Source: Bedellia somnulentella (taxonomy: Eukaryota > Arthropoda > Insecta > Lepidoptera > Bedelliidae). From it: DNA of 64,000 nt. The stretch covers positions 1,178,001 through 1,242,000 of the forward strand of contig OY755178.1 of NCBI GenBank assembly GCA_963576735.1. The letters run 5' to 3'. Each line of letters starts with the position of its first letter. The first letter of the stretch is position 1. Shown here one piece after another: positions 26,501 through 41,500 of the stretch. The notes under the pieces were generated by a model that worked only from the letters and a program-made list of their open reading frames with translations, searched no databases and was not told the DNA's origin. The position numbers and the translations under genes are program-made.

Positions 26501-29500
26501 CGCAGACGCTTGTTATTCCACTACTCAAATTTCAGTTCTAGCGTTCTGAACGTTATTCCACTAGTCTGAATTCAGATTCTGTGGCTTTCAGACGTCTTCA
26601 TTCAGACAAATATAATGGAATAAGCTCTTTAGCTTCCTGTTGGGGAATACATTTATGTTATAAATATGATAATGATTATTTGATGAAATATATTTAAGGA
26701 AATCTCCTCAACTCACATTAACAACTCATCCCCTAGACGCCAAAATTTTTTTAAATATTTCAAGACTCAAGCATTCACGCCGAAGGGGTTGGCAGAGGTA
26801 CTAATACTTCGGAGTACTCACGTTTTGCTAAGTACGGTGTACTCACGTGATAGAGGGCAGGCCTATCGCCGTTTTGTACGAATACACCGTCACATGACTA
26901 AGTACAACTTAGCCATGTGGGTTTCCTACGATGTTTTCCCTCATCGTTAACAACCATGATAAATGACTTACGACTATAGAACAGCCAAATTGGTATTTCC
27001 GACCCGGAATTTGAACTCACGCCTGTCTGTATTGGCGGACGGTCGTTCTACCCACTGGACTATTATGACTGTCTTTTAAATATTTGTTCAGATAATATTC
27101 ATCCGTATAGTGTCCCCGGCGCGATAGTTAACCAAAACAAGAGTTTTACATTGCGAGGATAAAACTTTTTGCTCACGCTTTTTTTGCTGTACATGCATGT
27201 AGGTAGATAAGGGATATAACAAGCTATGTAATCGGCTACATGATACGGTTCGCACGAAAGCTTCCCACGGCTGTGACGTCACGCATTGTCACACACAAAA
27301 ACCTAGACTGCCAGTCTGCTGATGAAAGAATTTGGCTGCTATTGTCAATTATACATCTAATATTGAATTGTAATTACGGTTTAGAATATGTTTGTATGCA
27401 ATGCAACTGCCTGTATATAAGTGCGTCATACGGTTTAAGCGTTACCCTCAGGATCGGGAGATCCCGGGTAAATATCCAAGGGGGGCACAATTACAAAATT
27501 ACTTTGTGAGATTTTATGTGTATTATACATTACAAATACAAGCTGAGTCAGCTGTTAATTCGAAATTATTCAGTGCGCGATAGTAGTCGTCGATGCCTAC
27601 CAACTAGCACTTGGCTAGCGCGGTGGACGAAACAACCTAAAAAAATACATTTAAGTAAATCCGAATCCGGATGGGAACCCATGGCTATCCGGATCGAAGG
27701 CAGCCCGTTTTTTCTCGGCGCTATCTAAGTGTATGCAGTTAGGGAGCACTTAAGCCGGGCAGAACAGCATGACAGTTCATTGATAAATCAATGGAATGAT
27801 ATCGAGTGCGGAGCGGCGCGGTGAATGAACCCCGGCCGCGGCGATAGGGCCGGCCAATTGACTGACTCAGCCCATTGGTCAAACATGGCACTTCATAGGC
27901 CACACTCTCTTAAAGTTCATTTCACGCATACCATACTTATGAACCATTATGGTATAACGATATTATTACATACATACATGCATATACTCACGGCTATAAT
28001 TCCCTAGAAGGGGTAGCCAGAGTCAAGGAATTATAAATTCCTCAGCCACTTTTAGAAGTTGAGAGGGGAAAAGGCGGTAAAATAAAGGTTTTCGGTGTCG
28101 GGTCTCCTACCGGGGTAGTGACATTGTAAGGCAATACACGGCCATGCCCATATATAATTAACTATACTCGATACGTAGTTATAGGTGTAAACAGGACTTA
28201 AATTTTAGGTAGGATAATACCTGTGTGGCAGTCAAAATAAGCCTAGTAAAAGCTGATGGATGCGTGCTTTACAAGATCGGTCGTAAAGAATATCCTTACT
28301 ATGACCTGCTCATCAGTCCTGACCGAGGGACTCGAACCTAGCCTATATAGGGTGATGGTCTACAACGCTGACCTAGTGCGGATTATATATTTTTTTAATT
28401 ATGTGTGTTATTGGAATCACATGTTTATAGTATCGGTTCGTTAGAAGTAATAAATTTCGTTTTTATGTCTATAATGTGTAAACGTAGATGTGGTTTGTAT
28501 TAGTTTTGGCATGGTATCAATCGAAATCTTTTTTTCTTTCTAACTAGTTATTTATAACGGATTAATACCATAAGGTATTACTTTTACTTCTTTTATAATT
28601 TCTACTCACAACTTTTGAAGCATTATTTAACTTATTAAGACAAATTTTTCAAATTTCAAAAGACCTATTTTCCCAAAGATTTTTGACGTACAATCTGTGT
28701 ACTAAGTATCGGGAATTTGTCAATAAAACAAAAAATACAAATTATTCATCTAAATTTATTTTATCGCCTTCAAAGTAGGCCCCATCGCTTGCAATACAAC
28801 ATATCCACCGCTTCACCCAGTCTTCCATACATTTTTCATAGGCTATTTGCGGTATGGCCTTTAGCTCATTCAGCGAATTTTATTTTATGGCTTCTATCGA
28901 CTCAAAACGTTTTCCTCGAATTGGTAACTTTAACTTGGGAAATAAAAAAAAGTCAGACGGAGCCATATCAGGTGAATACGGTGCTTGGTCGAGAATTTTT
29001 CGCTAAAAACTCTTTAACTATATTGGCTGTGTGTGATAATGCATTATCATGGTGCAGCATCCATGAGTTGTGTTGCCACAAATCTGGACGTTTTCGGCGG
29101 ATACTCTCACGCAAACGCTTCATGACGCCTTAATAATATTCTTTATTCACTGTTTCTCCCTCTGGAAGGAATTCGGAGTGAACCACACCACGGTAGTCAA
29201 AAAAACTGACAGTATCACCTTAATTTTGGAGCGACTTTGCCGCGGTTTTTTGGATTTCGACTCGTTTTCGAGACGCCATTCTGAAGACTGTTGGCTTGTT
29301 TGCATGTCGTACTCATAAACCCATGACTCGTCGCCAGTTATTATACGTTTCATAAAGGTCGGATCCGTAGAAGCTCGGGAAACCATGTCTCCAGCGACAT
29401 TCTTTCGCTGCGCTTTTTGAACAAAATTGAGCTCATTTGGAACTAGTCGAGCGGCGACGCGTTTCATGCCTAAAATATGAATGAGAATGTTGTGGACGGA

Positions 29501-32500
29501 CTTAAAAGATATATTCACCTCACAAGCCAACTCTATCAGACTCATACGTCGATTTTCGAGCACTAGCTTCTTGATTCTGTCGATGTTTTCTTTGGTCGTA
29601 GCGGTTGAAGGTTCACCAGAACGAGGCAAGTCTACTACTACTTCTCGGCCTTCTTTAAAAGCCTTATACCATTCATAAGTGAACAAGGTTTTCGATATAC
29701 ACGATTCGCCGTAGGTATTTCGCAACATTTTTAGTGATTCACCACATGAATTTATCATTCGAAACACAAAATTTAAGGCACACTCTTTGTTCAACAATAT
29801 TTTCCATTGTAAAAATCGCCGAGGACTCAAAACTATGACCAACAAAAAATGTAGTTTAAAACAAATTAAATGACAGATCCCGCTCAAATTTTGCGCGCTA
29901 TATCAGTACAGTGCTACCAACATACAGTAAAAAAAATTGAACGACCTCTTTTACGCGGGTCTTTTTATTGACATATTCCCGATACTTTTTACACAGAGTA
30001 GTATGTTGAATCTAACGCAGACTATAATTCATTATCATCTCCACACTCTCGCTCTCCTCATTGAACGTTACCATAGCCGAACTTACCTTCCGCTGCTTAT
30101 GTCGGTAGCACCAGGTGCAGCCGAGCAGCGCGCCAGCCGCCGCCAGCAGCACGCCCAGCGGCAGCGCCAAGTACGCCGCGCGCCATTCGGGCCCGAACCA
30201 CGGATCTGGAGCAACGGACACACATTCATATAGTTCTTGGGATTGGATCACAAATGTAACGAATGAGGTGGACAAATTGCTACTCAGAGCAGCATGGGTC
30301 CAGGATTATTTCTAGGGGGGATGCAAAGGGCAAAGACTATTTCTAGTTAATGGGAATGGAATAAAAAGTTACATGCTCCCATACCGCCCCCCGCTCACTT
30401 TTTATTGTCTTATTTAGACTTTATTATTATTCGGAATACCTTTAGTTCCTCGCCTCTCCCATGGCCGAAACAGAAAATTAAAATTTGAAATGGGAGAGGC
30501 GGTACTCCCCGACAAGAGCACAGTCGGTCGGGGTCAGGGAGTCAGGTTCAAGAACCGACGGACGATCCGAGCCGTATCGAGCAGCACCGCTTTCTGCATC
30601 TGTGCTGGAACCGACACGCCACAGAAATCCAACCGCCTCAAGTTGGTCGCGAGGCTGGTTGGAATTAACCCGTTCGCGGACAAAACAATTGGGATTATTT
30701 CTGTCGAAGTCACACCCCACATGTCGGTGATCTCGTGAGCCAGATCGAGATATTTCCGACGCTTCTCGGTGTCGGCTTTCACGAGACCCTCGTCATGAGG
30801 GATAGTGACATCCACTAGAAATACCCTCGACTGCGACCGATCCCATACCACGATATCAGGCTTATTCGCTAGAATAGTCCTGTCCGTGATAACGGATCGG
30901 TCCCAATAGATTTTGGCACGGTCGTTTTCTAGGATTGGCTCCGGCAGATACTTGTAATACGGCAGCCTCTGTTGCAAGAGTCCGTATTTTAGAGCGAGCT
31001 CCTGATGCAGGATTTTGGCTGCTTGGTTGTGTCTGTGCAAGTACTCAGTGTTAGCAAGAGCCGAACAACCGGAAATAACATGCCTAAGTGACTCTCCGGG
31101 ACGGCCACATGCTCGACAGATGTCTGTGGTACCGTCCTTTAGGATGTATTTCCGATAGTTCCGCGTCTTGATAACCTGGTCTTGTATTGCACAGACAAAA
31201 CCTTCGGTTTCCCCAAAGAGGTCCCCGAAACGCAGCCAATGCAGGGAGGCTTTACGGTCCACGAACGGTTCGTGAAGTACCTTGTAAAACCTCCCGTGCA
31301 GCTCCTTCTCTTTCCATACGGACTCCCGATCAGAGGTGCTAAGTACCTCCTGGGTTCGCCAATCCTGTGAGGCCAACGATAAGGGAGTCAGTCCTTTATC
31401 ACTAGCGACCACCTCTCCCCGAATACTATCATCCGTCATCGTCAAAAAATAGTTTCTGAGGTTGCATACCTCGCGGTTGTGCATGGTTTTGGCACTCAAG
31501 AGGCCTCGACCACCACACTTCCGCGGGATATACAATCTCATAACCGACGACCTCGGATGATGCATTCGATGAGAGGTCATCATCGTGCGGACTCGTCTGT
31601 CCAGAGCGTCGAGCTCGGTCTGAGTCCATCTGAGCACGCCAAATGTGTACATCAGTACAGGCATGACCCAGGAGTTAATGGCTAGGATCTTATTAACGCC
31701 TGACAAGTAGCTATTAAGCACACTTTTCAGGCGTTCATAAAACTCCTCGCAAACACCCTGTTTCACGTCTGCCACCTTCACACCGATGGTTTGTGACATG
31801 CCCAGATACCGGTATGTTTCAGCCTCGGAGAGTGCCCTCAAATGATTGGTGCCGACATCGACACCATCAGAGTGCACGACATGCCCCTTCTCAACATGGA
31901 TGACCGCACACTTATCGACCCCGAGCTCCATCTTGACGGAACCACTGAAATCGTTAGTGATCGTCAGTAGCTCCGCGAATCTGTCAGCCGTGGGGGCGTA
32001 AAGCTTCAGGTCATCCATGTAAAGGAGATGAGGCAAGCGTGGTCCGCCTCTCCGAAACTGAAAGCCCGTCCCCGAATTCTCCAAGAGTGTACTTAGAGGA
32101 TTCAGGGCCAAGCAAAACCAAACTGGACTCAGGCAATCGCCCTGGAAAATCCCTCGCCTTATATCAATTTGGTCATCCGCATCCGTCATCCGCTGACCGT
32201 CTAAACTCAGGATCGTTCTCCAGCACCCCATACATTGCCCGAGGAAGTGTCGAACTGCACTATCAATTTTGTACAGCTCGAGGACCCTCATGAGCCATGT
32301 ATGAGGTACCGAATCAAACGCCTTCCTGTAGTCTATCCAGCCAGCGGAGAAGTTCCGACGGTTGCGTTTGACCAGTTGGCCTACGACCGCGTCGATGAGG
32401 AGCAGCTCCTTGCTACCGCGACTACCGCCCCTACATCCGTTCTGAGCTCCAGATATCACATTGTTATCAACAATGTGTTGAGTAATCTTGGAGCTCAGAA

Positions 32501-35500
32501 CGGATGTCAAGGTCTTGTAAATTGTACAAAGACAAGTAATGGGGCGGTATTGTGATGGATCCGCGGTAGCATCGCTCTTTGGAGCTAAATGAGTGACCCC
32601 AGTAGTTAAGAAGTTCGGGAGCGTCCCACTCTGGAGGGCGCTTTGGAACTGACAGGCGAGAGTAGCGTGACAGCGCGTGAACCCCTTCAACCAGTAATGG
32701 TGCAATCCGTCCGGCCCCGGACTTTTCCAGTTCGGAGCCTTACGGATCGCAGCCACCACATCCTCCTCGGATATGTTGACGGGGTTCATGGGCGCTATGG
32801 GCTCGCACGCTCCCTCGACCGCCTCGAACCATCGGCCCTCTTCGTGATCAACAGGCAGCGACCAAAGCCCACGCCAAAAGGCAACTACATCGGCTTTTTC
32901 CGGTCGCTGACCTGTCGAAACCACATCGGGACGCTCCAAAGTTTTGTAGAACTTCTTCTGGTCACTCATGAAGAGACGATTCTGTTGGTACCTCTTTACC
33001 CTTTCAGAATATCGCCTAATTCGCTTACCCCAAGCAGCGATCTTCTGCTTCAGATCATCGATGCGCTCCACCAGTCTACAGGCAAACTCTGGTGAGTTGT
33101 CAAAGACATTCTCACCAGGGAATGCCTCCCTGACGAAGCGCACCACCCTCGGCCTATTGTTGCCTGATCTGAAGCTGGTCAGTTTGCCGATGAGGACCCT
33201 GGCCCTTTTGATACGGCTTTCAATCCGCCTCATCCAGGCTGGTCTAGTTCTAGTCCTGGGACTAGTACTGCCAGCCTGGCGGGAGCCACCAGCTCTTGTT
33301 GGCGGCATCCTGACGCCAACAATTTGACAAACTGTCATTGCGGCGCCAAAGAGAATTGAACCCGTATCCCAAAGGTCCATGCTGCTCTCTAAAAATGAGG
33401 GCAGCATGTTATTGACGGGCTCAACGACATCCTGAACCTTGATGCTGAGAGGAACTCGGGGCAGCCTTGGCCTCCTTTCGAGAGGCACTTGAAGATATTC
33501 CAGGATCGTCTCTTCGAGTGCGCTCCTCACCAAATCCAAATCCAGGGAGACTGTTCCCCAATCGCTTTCCGCACCACCCACATCCGGCAGGTTAGCAATT
33601 GGCTCCCTCCGTACTTCCCGTTCAAGGACTGGAGGGAGAACCTGCAAAGGTGGCTCTTCGTCTAGCGGGGGAACAGTCTCGCGTCGCAATTGTTCGAGTT
33701 CGGTAGTGCTAAAAAGTTCTGAGCGCTGTATGTACCGAACTCGATCCGCCAGGTTTTGTTCTGTGACATACGTACATTGCTGCCCGATAACCCGTCCGTC
33801 CAGTTCTTGAACCCGAGGCCCTAATATAGGCCCGCATGGCATTCCTGTTCATTTCGACCGTCCATGCCATGCGGCGCCTTGTTCCACCAGCGGCGGGCAC
33901 CGACTGCTGGGAATGAGTTGCCCCAGTCCCAACCGATGCCAAGCCATCTGGTGGCTGAGGTGGTCGCGCAGACCGGCCAGGTGGTCGGGCCGGTCCGCGG
34001 CGGCTGGGGGACCGCATGCTGCCACGTCCAGCCCCAGCTCCAGACGTGCCCCTTCGATCACCCAAGGGAAGCGGCCCTATACGCTCATCGTTTCTATTTC
34101 GTTCCATTTTACGATGAGCGAAGATTCACCCGGGGTTTCACTCACTTGCCCCGGGGAGACCGTTGTCACCCTATTCAGCGATGGGACCAGTTTGTAGACA
34201 CGGTCAACACCTACAAACTCAAGCGCAGACTATTTGCAAAGCCGGAATGGCAAACATATCATCCTGCCATTCCAACAATGGGCGGTGGGGTCGTCACATC
34301 CCTACGCCATTTATTATTATTATTTTAGGCATGAATTTTAGTTCCTCGCCTCTCCCATGGCCGAAAATGAAAACATAAATTTTAAATGGGAGAGGCGGTA
34401 CTCCCCAACAAAAGCACAGTCGGTCGGGGTCAGGGAGTCAGGTTCAAGAACCGACGGACGATCCGAGCCGTATCGAGCAGCACCGCTTTCTGCATTTGTG
34501 CTGGAACCGACACGCCACAGAAATCCAACCGCCTCAAGTTGGTCGCGAGGCTGGTAGGAATTAACCCGTTCGCGGACAAAACAATTGGGATTATTTCTGT
34601 CGAAGTCACACCCCACATGTCGGTGATCTCGTGGGCCAGATCGAGATATTTCCGACGCTTCTCGGTTTCGGCTTTCACGAGACCCTCGTCATGAGGGATA
34701 GTGACATCCACTAGAAATACCCTCGACTGCGACCGATCCCATTTATTATTATTATTTCGGAAAACATTTTTGTTTCTCGCCTCTCCCATGGCCGAAAATG
34801 AAAATATAAATTTTAAATGGGAGAGGCGGTACTCCCCGACAAGAGCACAGTCGGTCGGGGTCAGGGAGTCAGGTTCAAGAACCGACGGACGATCCGAGCC
34901 GTATCGAGCAGCACCGCTTTCTGCATTTGTGCTGGAACCGACACGCCACAGAAATCCAACCGCCTCAAGTTGGTCGCGAGACTGGTTGGAATTAACCCGT
35001 TCGCGGACAAAACAATTGGGATTATTTCTGTCGAAGTCACACCCCACATGTCGGTGATCTCGTGAGCCAGATCGAGATATTTCCGACGCTTCTCGGTTTC
35101 GGCTTTCACGAGACCCTCGTCATGAGGGATAGTGACATCCACTAGAAACACCCTCGACTGCGACCGATCCCATACCACGATATCAGGCTTATTCGCTAGA
35201 ATAGTCCTGTCCGTGATAACAGATCGGTCCCAATAGATTTTGGCACGGTCGTTTTCTAGGATTGGCTCCGGCAGATACTTGTAATACGGCAGCCTCTGTT
35301 GCAAGAGTCCGTATTTTAGAGCGAGCTCCTGATGCAGGATTTTGGCTGCTTGGTTGTGCCTGTGCAAGTACTCAGTGTTAGCAAGAGCCGAACAACCGGA
35401 AATAACATGCCTAAGTGACTCTCCGGGACGGCCACATGCTCGACAGATGTCTGTGGTACCGTCCTTTAGGATGTATTTCCGATAGTTCCGCGTCTTGATA

Positions 35501-38500
35501 ACCTGGTCCTGTATTGCACAGACAAAACCTTCGGTTTCCCCAAAGAGGTCCCCGAAACGCAGCCAATGTAGGGAGGCTTTACGGTCCACGAAAGGTTCGT
35601 GAAGTACCTTGTAAAACCTCCCGTGCAGCTCCTTCTCTTTCCATACGGACTCCCGATCAGAGGTGCTAAGTACCTCCGGGGTTCGCCAATCCTGTGAGGC
35701 CAACGATAAGGGAGTCAGTCCTTTATCACTAGCGACCACCTCTCCCCGAATACTATCATCCGTCATCGTCAAAAAATAGTTTCTGAGGTTGCATACCTCG
35801 CGGTTGTGCATGGTTTTGGCACTCAAGAGGCCTCGACCACCACACTTCCGCGGGATATACAATCTCATAACCGACGATCTCGGATGATGCATTCGATGAG
35901 AGGTCATCGTCGTGCGGACTCGTCTGTCCAGAGCGTCTAGTTCGGACTGAGTCCATCTGAGCACGCCAAACGTGTACATCAGTACAGGCATGACCCAGGA
36001 GTTAATGGCTCGGATCTTATTAACGCCTGATAAGTAGCTATTAAGCACACTTTTCAGTCGTTCATAAAACTCCTCGCAAACACCCTGTTTCACGTCTGCC
36101 ACCTTCACACCGATGGTTTGTGACATGCCCAGATACCGGTATGTTTCAGCCTCGGAGAGTGCCCTCAAATGATTGGTGCCGACATCGACACCATCAGAGT
36201 GCACGACATGCCCCTTCCCAACATGAATGACCGCACACTTATCGACCCCGAGCTCCATCTTGACGGAACCACTGAAATCATTAGTGATCGTCAGTAGCTC
36301 CGCCAATCTGTCAGCCGTGGGGGCGTAAAGCTTCAGGTCATCCATGTAAAGGAGATGAGGCAAGCGTGGTCCGCCTCTCCGAAACTGAAAGCCCGTCCCT
36401 GAATTCTCCAAGAGTGTACTTAGAGGATTCAGGGCCAAGCAAAACCAAACTGGACTCAGGCAATCGCCCTGGAAAATCCCTCGCCTTATATCAATTTGGT
36501 CATTCGCATCCGTCATCCGCTGACCGTCTAAACTCAGGATCGTTCTCCAGCACCCCATACACTGCCCGAGGAAGTGTCGAACTGTACTATCAATTTTGTA
36601 CAGCTCGAGGACCCTCATGAGCCATGTATGAGGTACCGAATCGAACGCCTTCCTGTAGTCTATCCAGCCAGCGGAGAAGTTCCGACGGTTGCGTTTGACC
36701 AGTTGGCCTACGACCGCATCGATGAGGAGTAGCTCCTTGCTACCGCGACTACCGCCCCTACATCCGTTCTGAGCTCCAGATATCACATTGTTATCAACAA
36801 TGTGTTGAGTAATCTTGGAGCTCAGAACGGATGTCATTATTATTATTATTATTATTATTATTTATTTATTAAATCAGACAACAAGGGTCCAAAGCACATT
36901 TTCAATATTATAAAAGTTTGAAAAAATTAGTTATACAATCTTTATACCACGAGAAAACAGCTTATTTCAAAAATAAAATCAACCATAATATTAAAAACTC
37001 TAAAGAACTATGGAAAAATCTTAAAGGTACTGTGCTCCAAACTCATGATTTTAAAAGTCTTCCCAATCATTTAAATACACCAGATCTCATTAATAAACAT
37101 TTTTTGACCGTCCCAGGAAATATTTACGCAAATTCATCCAAGCTCGAATATTATAACTGTAATAGATTCTCCTCATCAATATTTGAAATCAATCAGGTGA
37201 CATCTGATAACATCTTAAAAATTTTACAAAACTTGCAATCTAATGCGCAAGGCATTGACCGTTTGTCTTTAAACATGATTCTTATGACCTTGCCCATAAC
37301 AGTAGATGTTATAGTAAGTATTGTCAACTCTTCTATAGCGTCCGCAACATTCCCCGATTTATGGAAAACAGCTATTGTTCGTCCGATACCTAAGACTTTA
37401 AACCCCACACTAGTTTCTGAACTTCGACCGATAAGTCTTTTAACATGCTTGTCCAAGATACTAGAGAAAGTTATAACATTACAACTTACGGAATATCTTG
37501 AGAGGAATAACATTCTACCCGTCTTGCAATCTGGTTTCAGGAAAAACAGAAGCACCACAACAGCCTTACTAGATGTAGTTGACAATATCTTGACAGAACA
37601 GGACAGGGGTAAAGGAACTATTCTCACGCTACTAGACTTTACTAGAGCCTTTGATTGCATGAATATAGAACTTGCACTATCCAAAATGTTATACTATGGA
37701 TTTTCCCAGAACACAAGAGAACTATTCAGAAGTTACTTAACTAATAGAATGCAAATAGTGGAATTAAATAAAAGTGATGGATCCATTTCTTCGTCTGATG
37801 CATGTCCTATTACCCGAGGTGTCCCGCAAGGTTCTATTTTAGGGCCAATACTGTTTATTATGTACTGTGCAGACTTGGTTAACTGTATAAAAAATTGTAG
37901 CTATCATATCTATGCTGACGATGTTCAGTTATATTTATCTTTTAAGGCAGAAGATACAGAAAACTCTATCGAACTTATTAACACTGACTTAGCTAGAATC
38001 GTTAACTGGTGTGAAGACAATACGCTCGTACTTAATCCCAAAAAATCTAAATTCTTAGTGTTGGGAAGTAAAGAGCAGATCCGTATAATTTCATCATATG
38101 ATCCGCAAGTTAAAATTAATGACAGCTTGGTAGAACGTGTTTATGAGGCTCGTAATCTGGGTATTTTAATGGATTGCAACCTTAGGTTTGAAAAACATGT
38201 CTTACAACTAGTTACTAATTGTTTTTACAGATTGAAAATTTTATACAAAATACGTGAATTTCTTAGCGAGGAACTCCGGATCAGTTTGTGTGAGTCATTA
38301 ATTTTGTCAAAATTAAATTATGGTGATGCCGTTACTGGTCCTAGACTCCTTTCCACCTCTTCAAAACAGTTGCAGAGAGTGCAAAATGCGTGTGCGCGTT
38401 TCTGTTTTAATATTCCCCCTAGATCACACGTCACGCCATTCTTGAACAAGAGCAGACTATTAAAAATGGACTCACGTCGAAGGCTGCACTTGGCTACGCT

Positions 38501-41500
38501 GCTGTTTGGACTGGTGAAGGTTGGGGAACCAAGTTACCTACACCGCAAACTAAAATGGCTTGGTGAAAGTAATAAATACCACACGCGAGCTGCGTCTAAT
38601 GTCCTGGAAGTTCCCCGACATCGCAGTTCTGCATTTCGTGGAAGTTTTAAGTACGCCGCCACAAAATGCTGGAACAACATCCCTCCACCACTAAGAAGTA
38701 TAATGAGCGTTAACAGGTTTAAACTTAAATTAAAGCAATATTTATTAAACATACAATTAAATGGCGGCCAAAACTTGTAGTCGAGTATTGCATATAATAG
38801 TGTTATTTATATATATATATGGTATGTATGTACAATTTATATAATTATTACATTATTTATTGACTATTTACTCATACTTATTTTAATTTTCGAAATTATA
38901 TATATTACATATATATAATATATTATAGTTAATGGATTTATCTGACCTAAATCTTAATAGGGTTTTTTATTTTTTATTCAAAATTTTGATAATTATTGAC
39001 TCAGAAATAAGTGAAAATATGTTTGTTTGTTTGGTTGTTCTAACTTGTTTTTAATTTTCCAAGTTTATATAAATACCTGCTGACGTACTGTCATCACCAT
39101 GTAGGGCTCATAATGAAAACCAGTTCTGATTTTGTGTATACTTATACACAAATCAGAAATTACTGATTGTGGGCCCAATTTAGCGAAACCATTTCTTTAA
39201 ATTATTGTATGAATTCTGTATATGTGTGCTAAATAAAAACATTCTTTTCTTTTTCTTTCTTTTCAAAGTATTAGTAACATTATTATCTTAGCCTATGTTA
39301 GTGTACAATATAATCTATTTATTATTATTAATCAGTATCACAATCAGTCAATTAGCACCCGCGCAAGGTGCTGCATTATTAGGGAGTCGTAGCGCCCTGC
39401 TATGGTCCTCAGGATAGAGTTAGGGCTGCACCGCACCCTGCAGAGCAACGAAGCGGCTTTTTTGCGCATAATGGCATAAAAGTTGTCTGTATGGTTCTGC
39501 GCAAACATGCCCGAAGCACTGCAGAAGCGGGGCAGCCCCAACAACATTCTGAAACCATTATTGTATTGGACTCGCAGAGCAGTGATGGCCCGCTGCGTAT
39601 ATCTGGTCCATAGGGTGCACGTATAAAATACCTGACAGTAGGCTTTAAATAGACTAATTTTGACTTTTATGCTGGACCTACCTTATTGGACATTGATAAA
39701 TTGACAAATTAACAATACAAAATCTGTCAGTTTCTCACTTCTCACGTGACACATGCGCCTCAAGCTACTGAAGCTGCAATTAATTTTATATCAAAAGTTA
39801 TAATGCACATATTTCTTAGTATGTGTGGGCGCGTAAGTAAGGTTGACCTTTCAACTGTGAAATGTTGGATCAGAATTTTAGTCCATATAGCACAACAAGG
39901 GGGCCAAATAATTCAATTTTAAGTCAACTATTATCAACTTGTAGATGTTATGTAAATAATTGAATATTTAAGCAGGCATATGGTATAATTGGTTACACCT
40001 CAATTATACAATTTATAAATAAGATCACTATTGAAACAGTAATTTATTTTATTATTTTATTGTACAGAGAAGCTTTGCAGGTATTGTGCAAATAACTAAA
40101 TGATTCAATAAGAATTGAAGGGCAAACTTATAGATAGCCAAATTACGAATAAAAACATACCCATTACTCTATATGTTTTTTTATGAAAATATAACATTTC
40201 ATAATCATGATGTATATTTTTTCATTATTTTGTTCAATAATTATTATAATATAATCATTATTTTTAATATGAAATTAATATACACATATTTTATTCATAT
40301 CATATCAATATCATAAAAATTGCCAAGTGCAAGTCAGGTCCGACTCATCCGTGGAGGGTTTCATAGTGGCAAGTATAGCTAAGCAAATCAATGTATCAAC
40401 AATAACATGTAAATTTTTGGAGCCAAATTTAAAACTGAAACTTATCTTTTTTCCTCATATTGCTTGTAGGAAATACAAAGTTAAAATTGCAGTTTCACAA
40501 AATTTGTTTTATCTCAAAATTGACTGAATATATTTAGTTCAAATCAACCTTTTTTAAATAAGATCTGAACTTATATTTATTTCATTTATTGCTTTCCTGT
40601 TTCAAAAGTAAGAGGGGGCAAAACAATTTTTAACACTTTGCAAGTTTTGTCAAAATCAATAGTTGAAATATATATACATACATATTCTCACGCTGTTAGT
40701 TCCCATTGGGGTAGGCAGAGACTATCGATCGCCACTTTGTACGATCCTGGCAAACCTCTCTAGCTTCATTCACATCCATCAATCTTTTCATACATGCTCT
40801 TTTATTCTTCGTACTTCGGACACCTGCCTTTTTGAGCACATTTTCTATTTGAAATATATATATTGTTACAAAATGTCAATGTAATTTTGAAGATACCCCA
40901 GATGTATAGGTTCAATCATATTATAACTAAATATCACCTCAAAATGTAAAATAATAACAAAATATTTGTCCTGAAATAATAAATATGGTTTTTAAATTAA
41001 CTGAAATATGGTTTTCCGAGTATTAGTGTTAAGTTATAGTTAGCTAGAAACATAATTTCTTTGTTGAAAAAAAGTATAATTGATTTCTATATAAAAAAAG
41101 GCAAATAGTCTATTTATTTATTTCCTTAAAAGTCATTTTTACCAGGACAACATTTTCTGATTATTTTGCAATAATTTGTCTTTAAAATAGTCTCTTGAAC
41201 AGCATTGTTTGTAGGAAATAGGTAAGTAAGCAATTCTACCACAAGTAGCAGGTTGGTGATGGGCTAACTAATGCTCAGAGACAGATATAACATGGAAACT
41301 AGCAAATTCATCAATTAGCCTCTCTAAAGTATACAGTGTACTTCATTTTTAAAAAAAATATTGTGCAGGTCTTGACTTGTGTATAAAATGTCCGTATATA
41401 TTTATTCATTGTATCAGTAAATTGTGTATGTAACCCTGGGACTGGTGGTATATATGTGATGTAAAAGTAGTACCTCCACCTTTTGGAGATTGGACAGGGC

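Larger units (their letters stand above)
30430..34322 (-). mobile_element. R4/Dong-type non-LTR retrotransposon, near full length (copy A)
   Basis: Flanked by ATT/TTA repeats on both sides, as expected for Dong, known from Bombyx mori inserting into TAA repeats. 3' end at about 30433-30440, 5' end at about 34308. One long frame (30534-33842) plus an overlapping upstream frame (to 34107). It is followed head-to-tail by truncated copies B and C. Confidence 0.85.

Noticed and set aside
34430..35047. 205-codon minus-strand frame across two Dong copies
   Set aside because: Chimera that reads an off-frame 3' end of copy C through the ATT junction into copy B.
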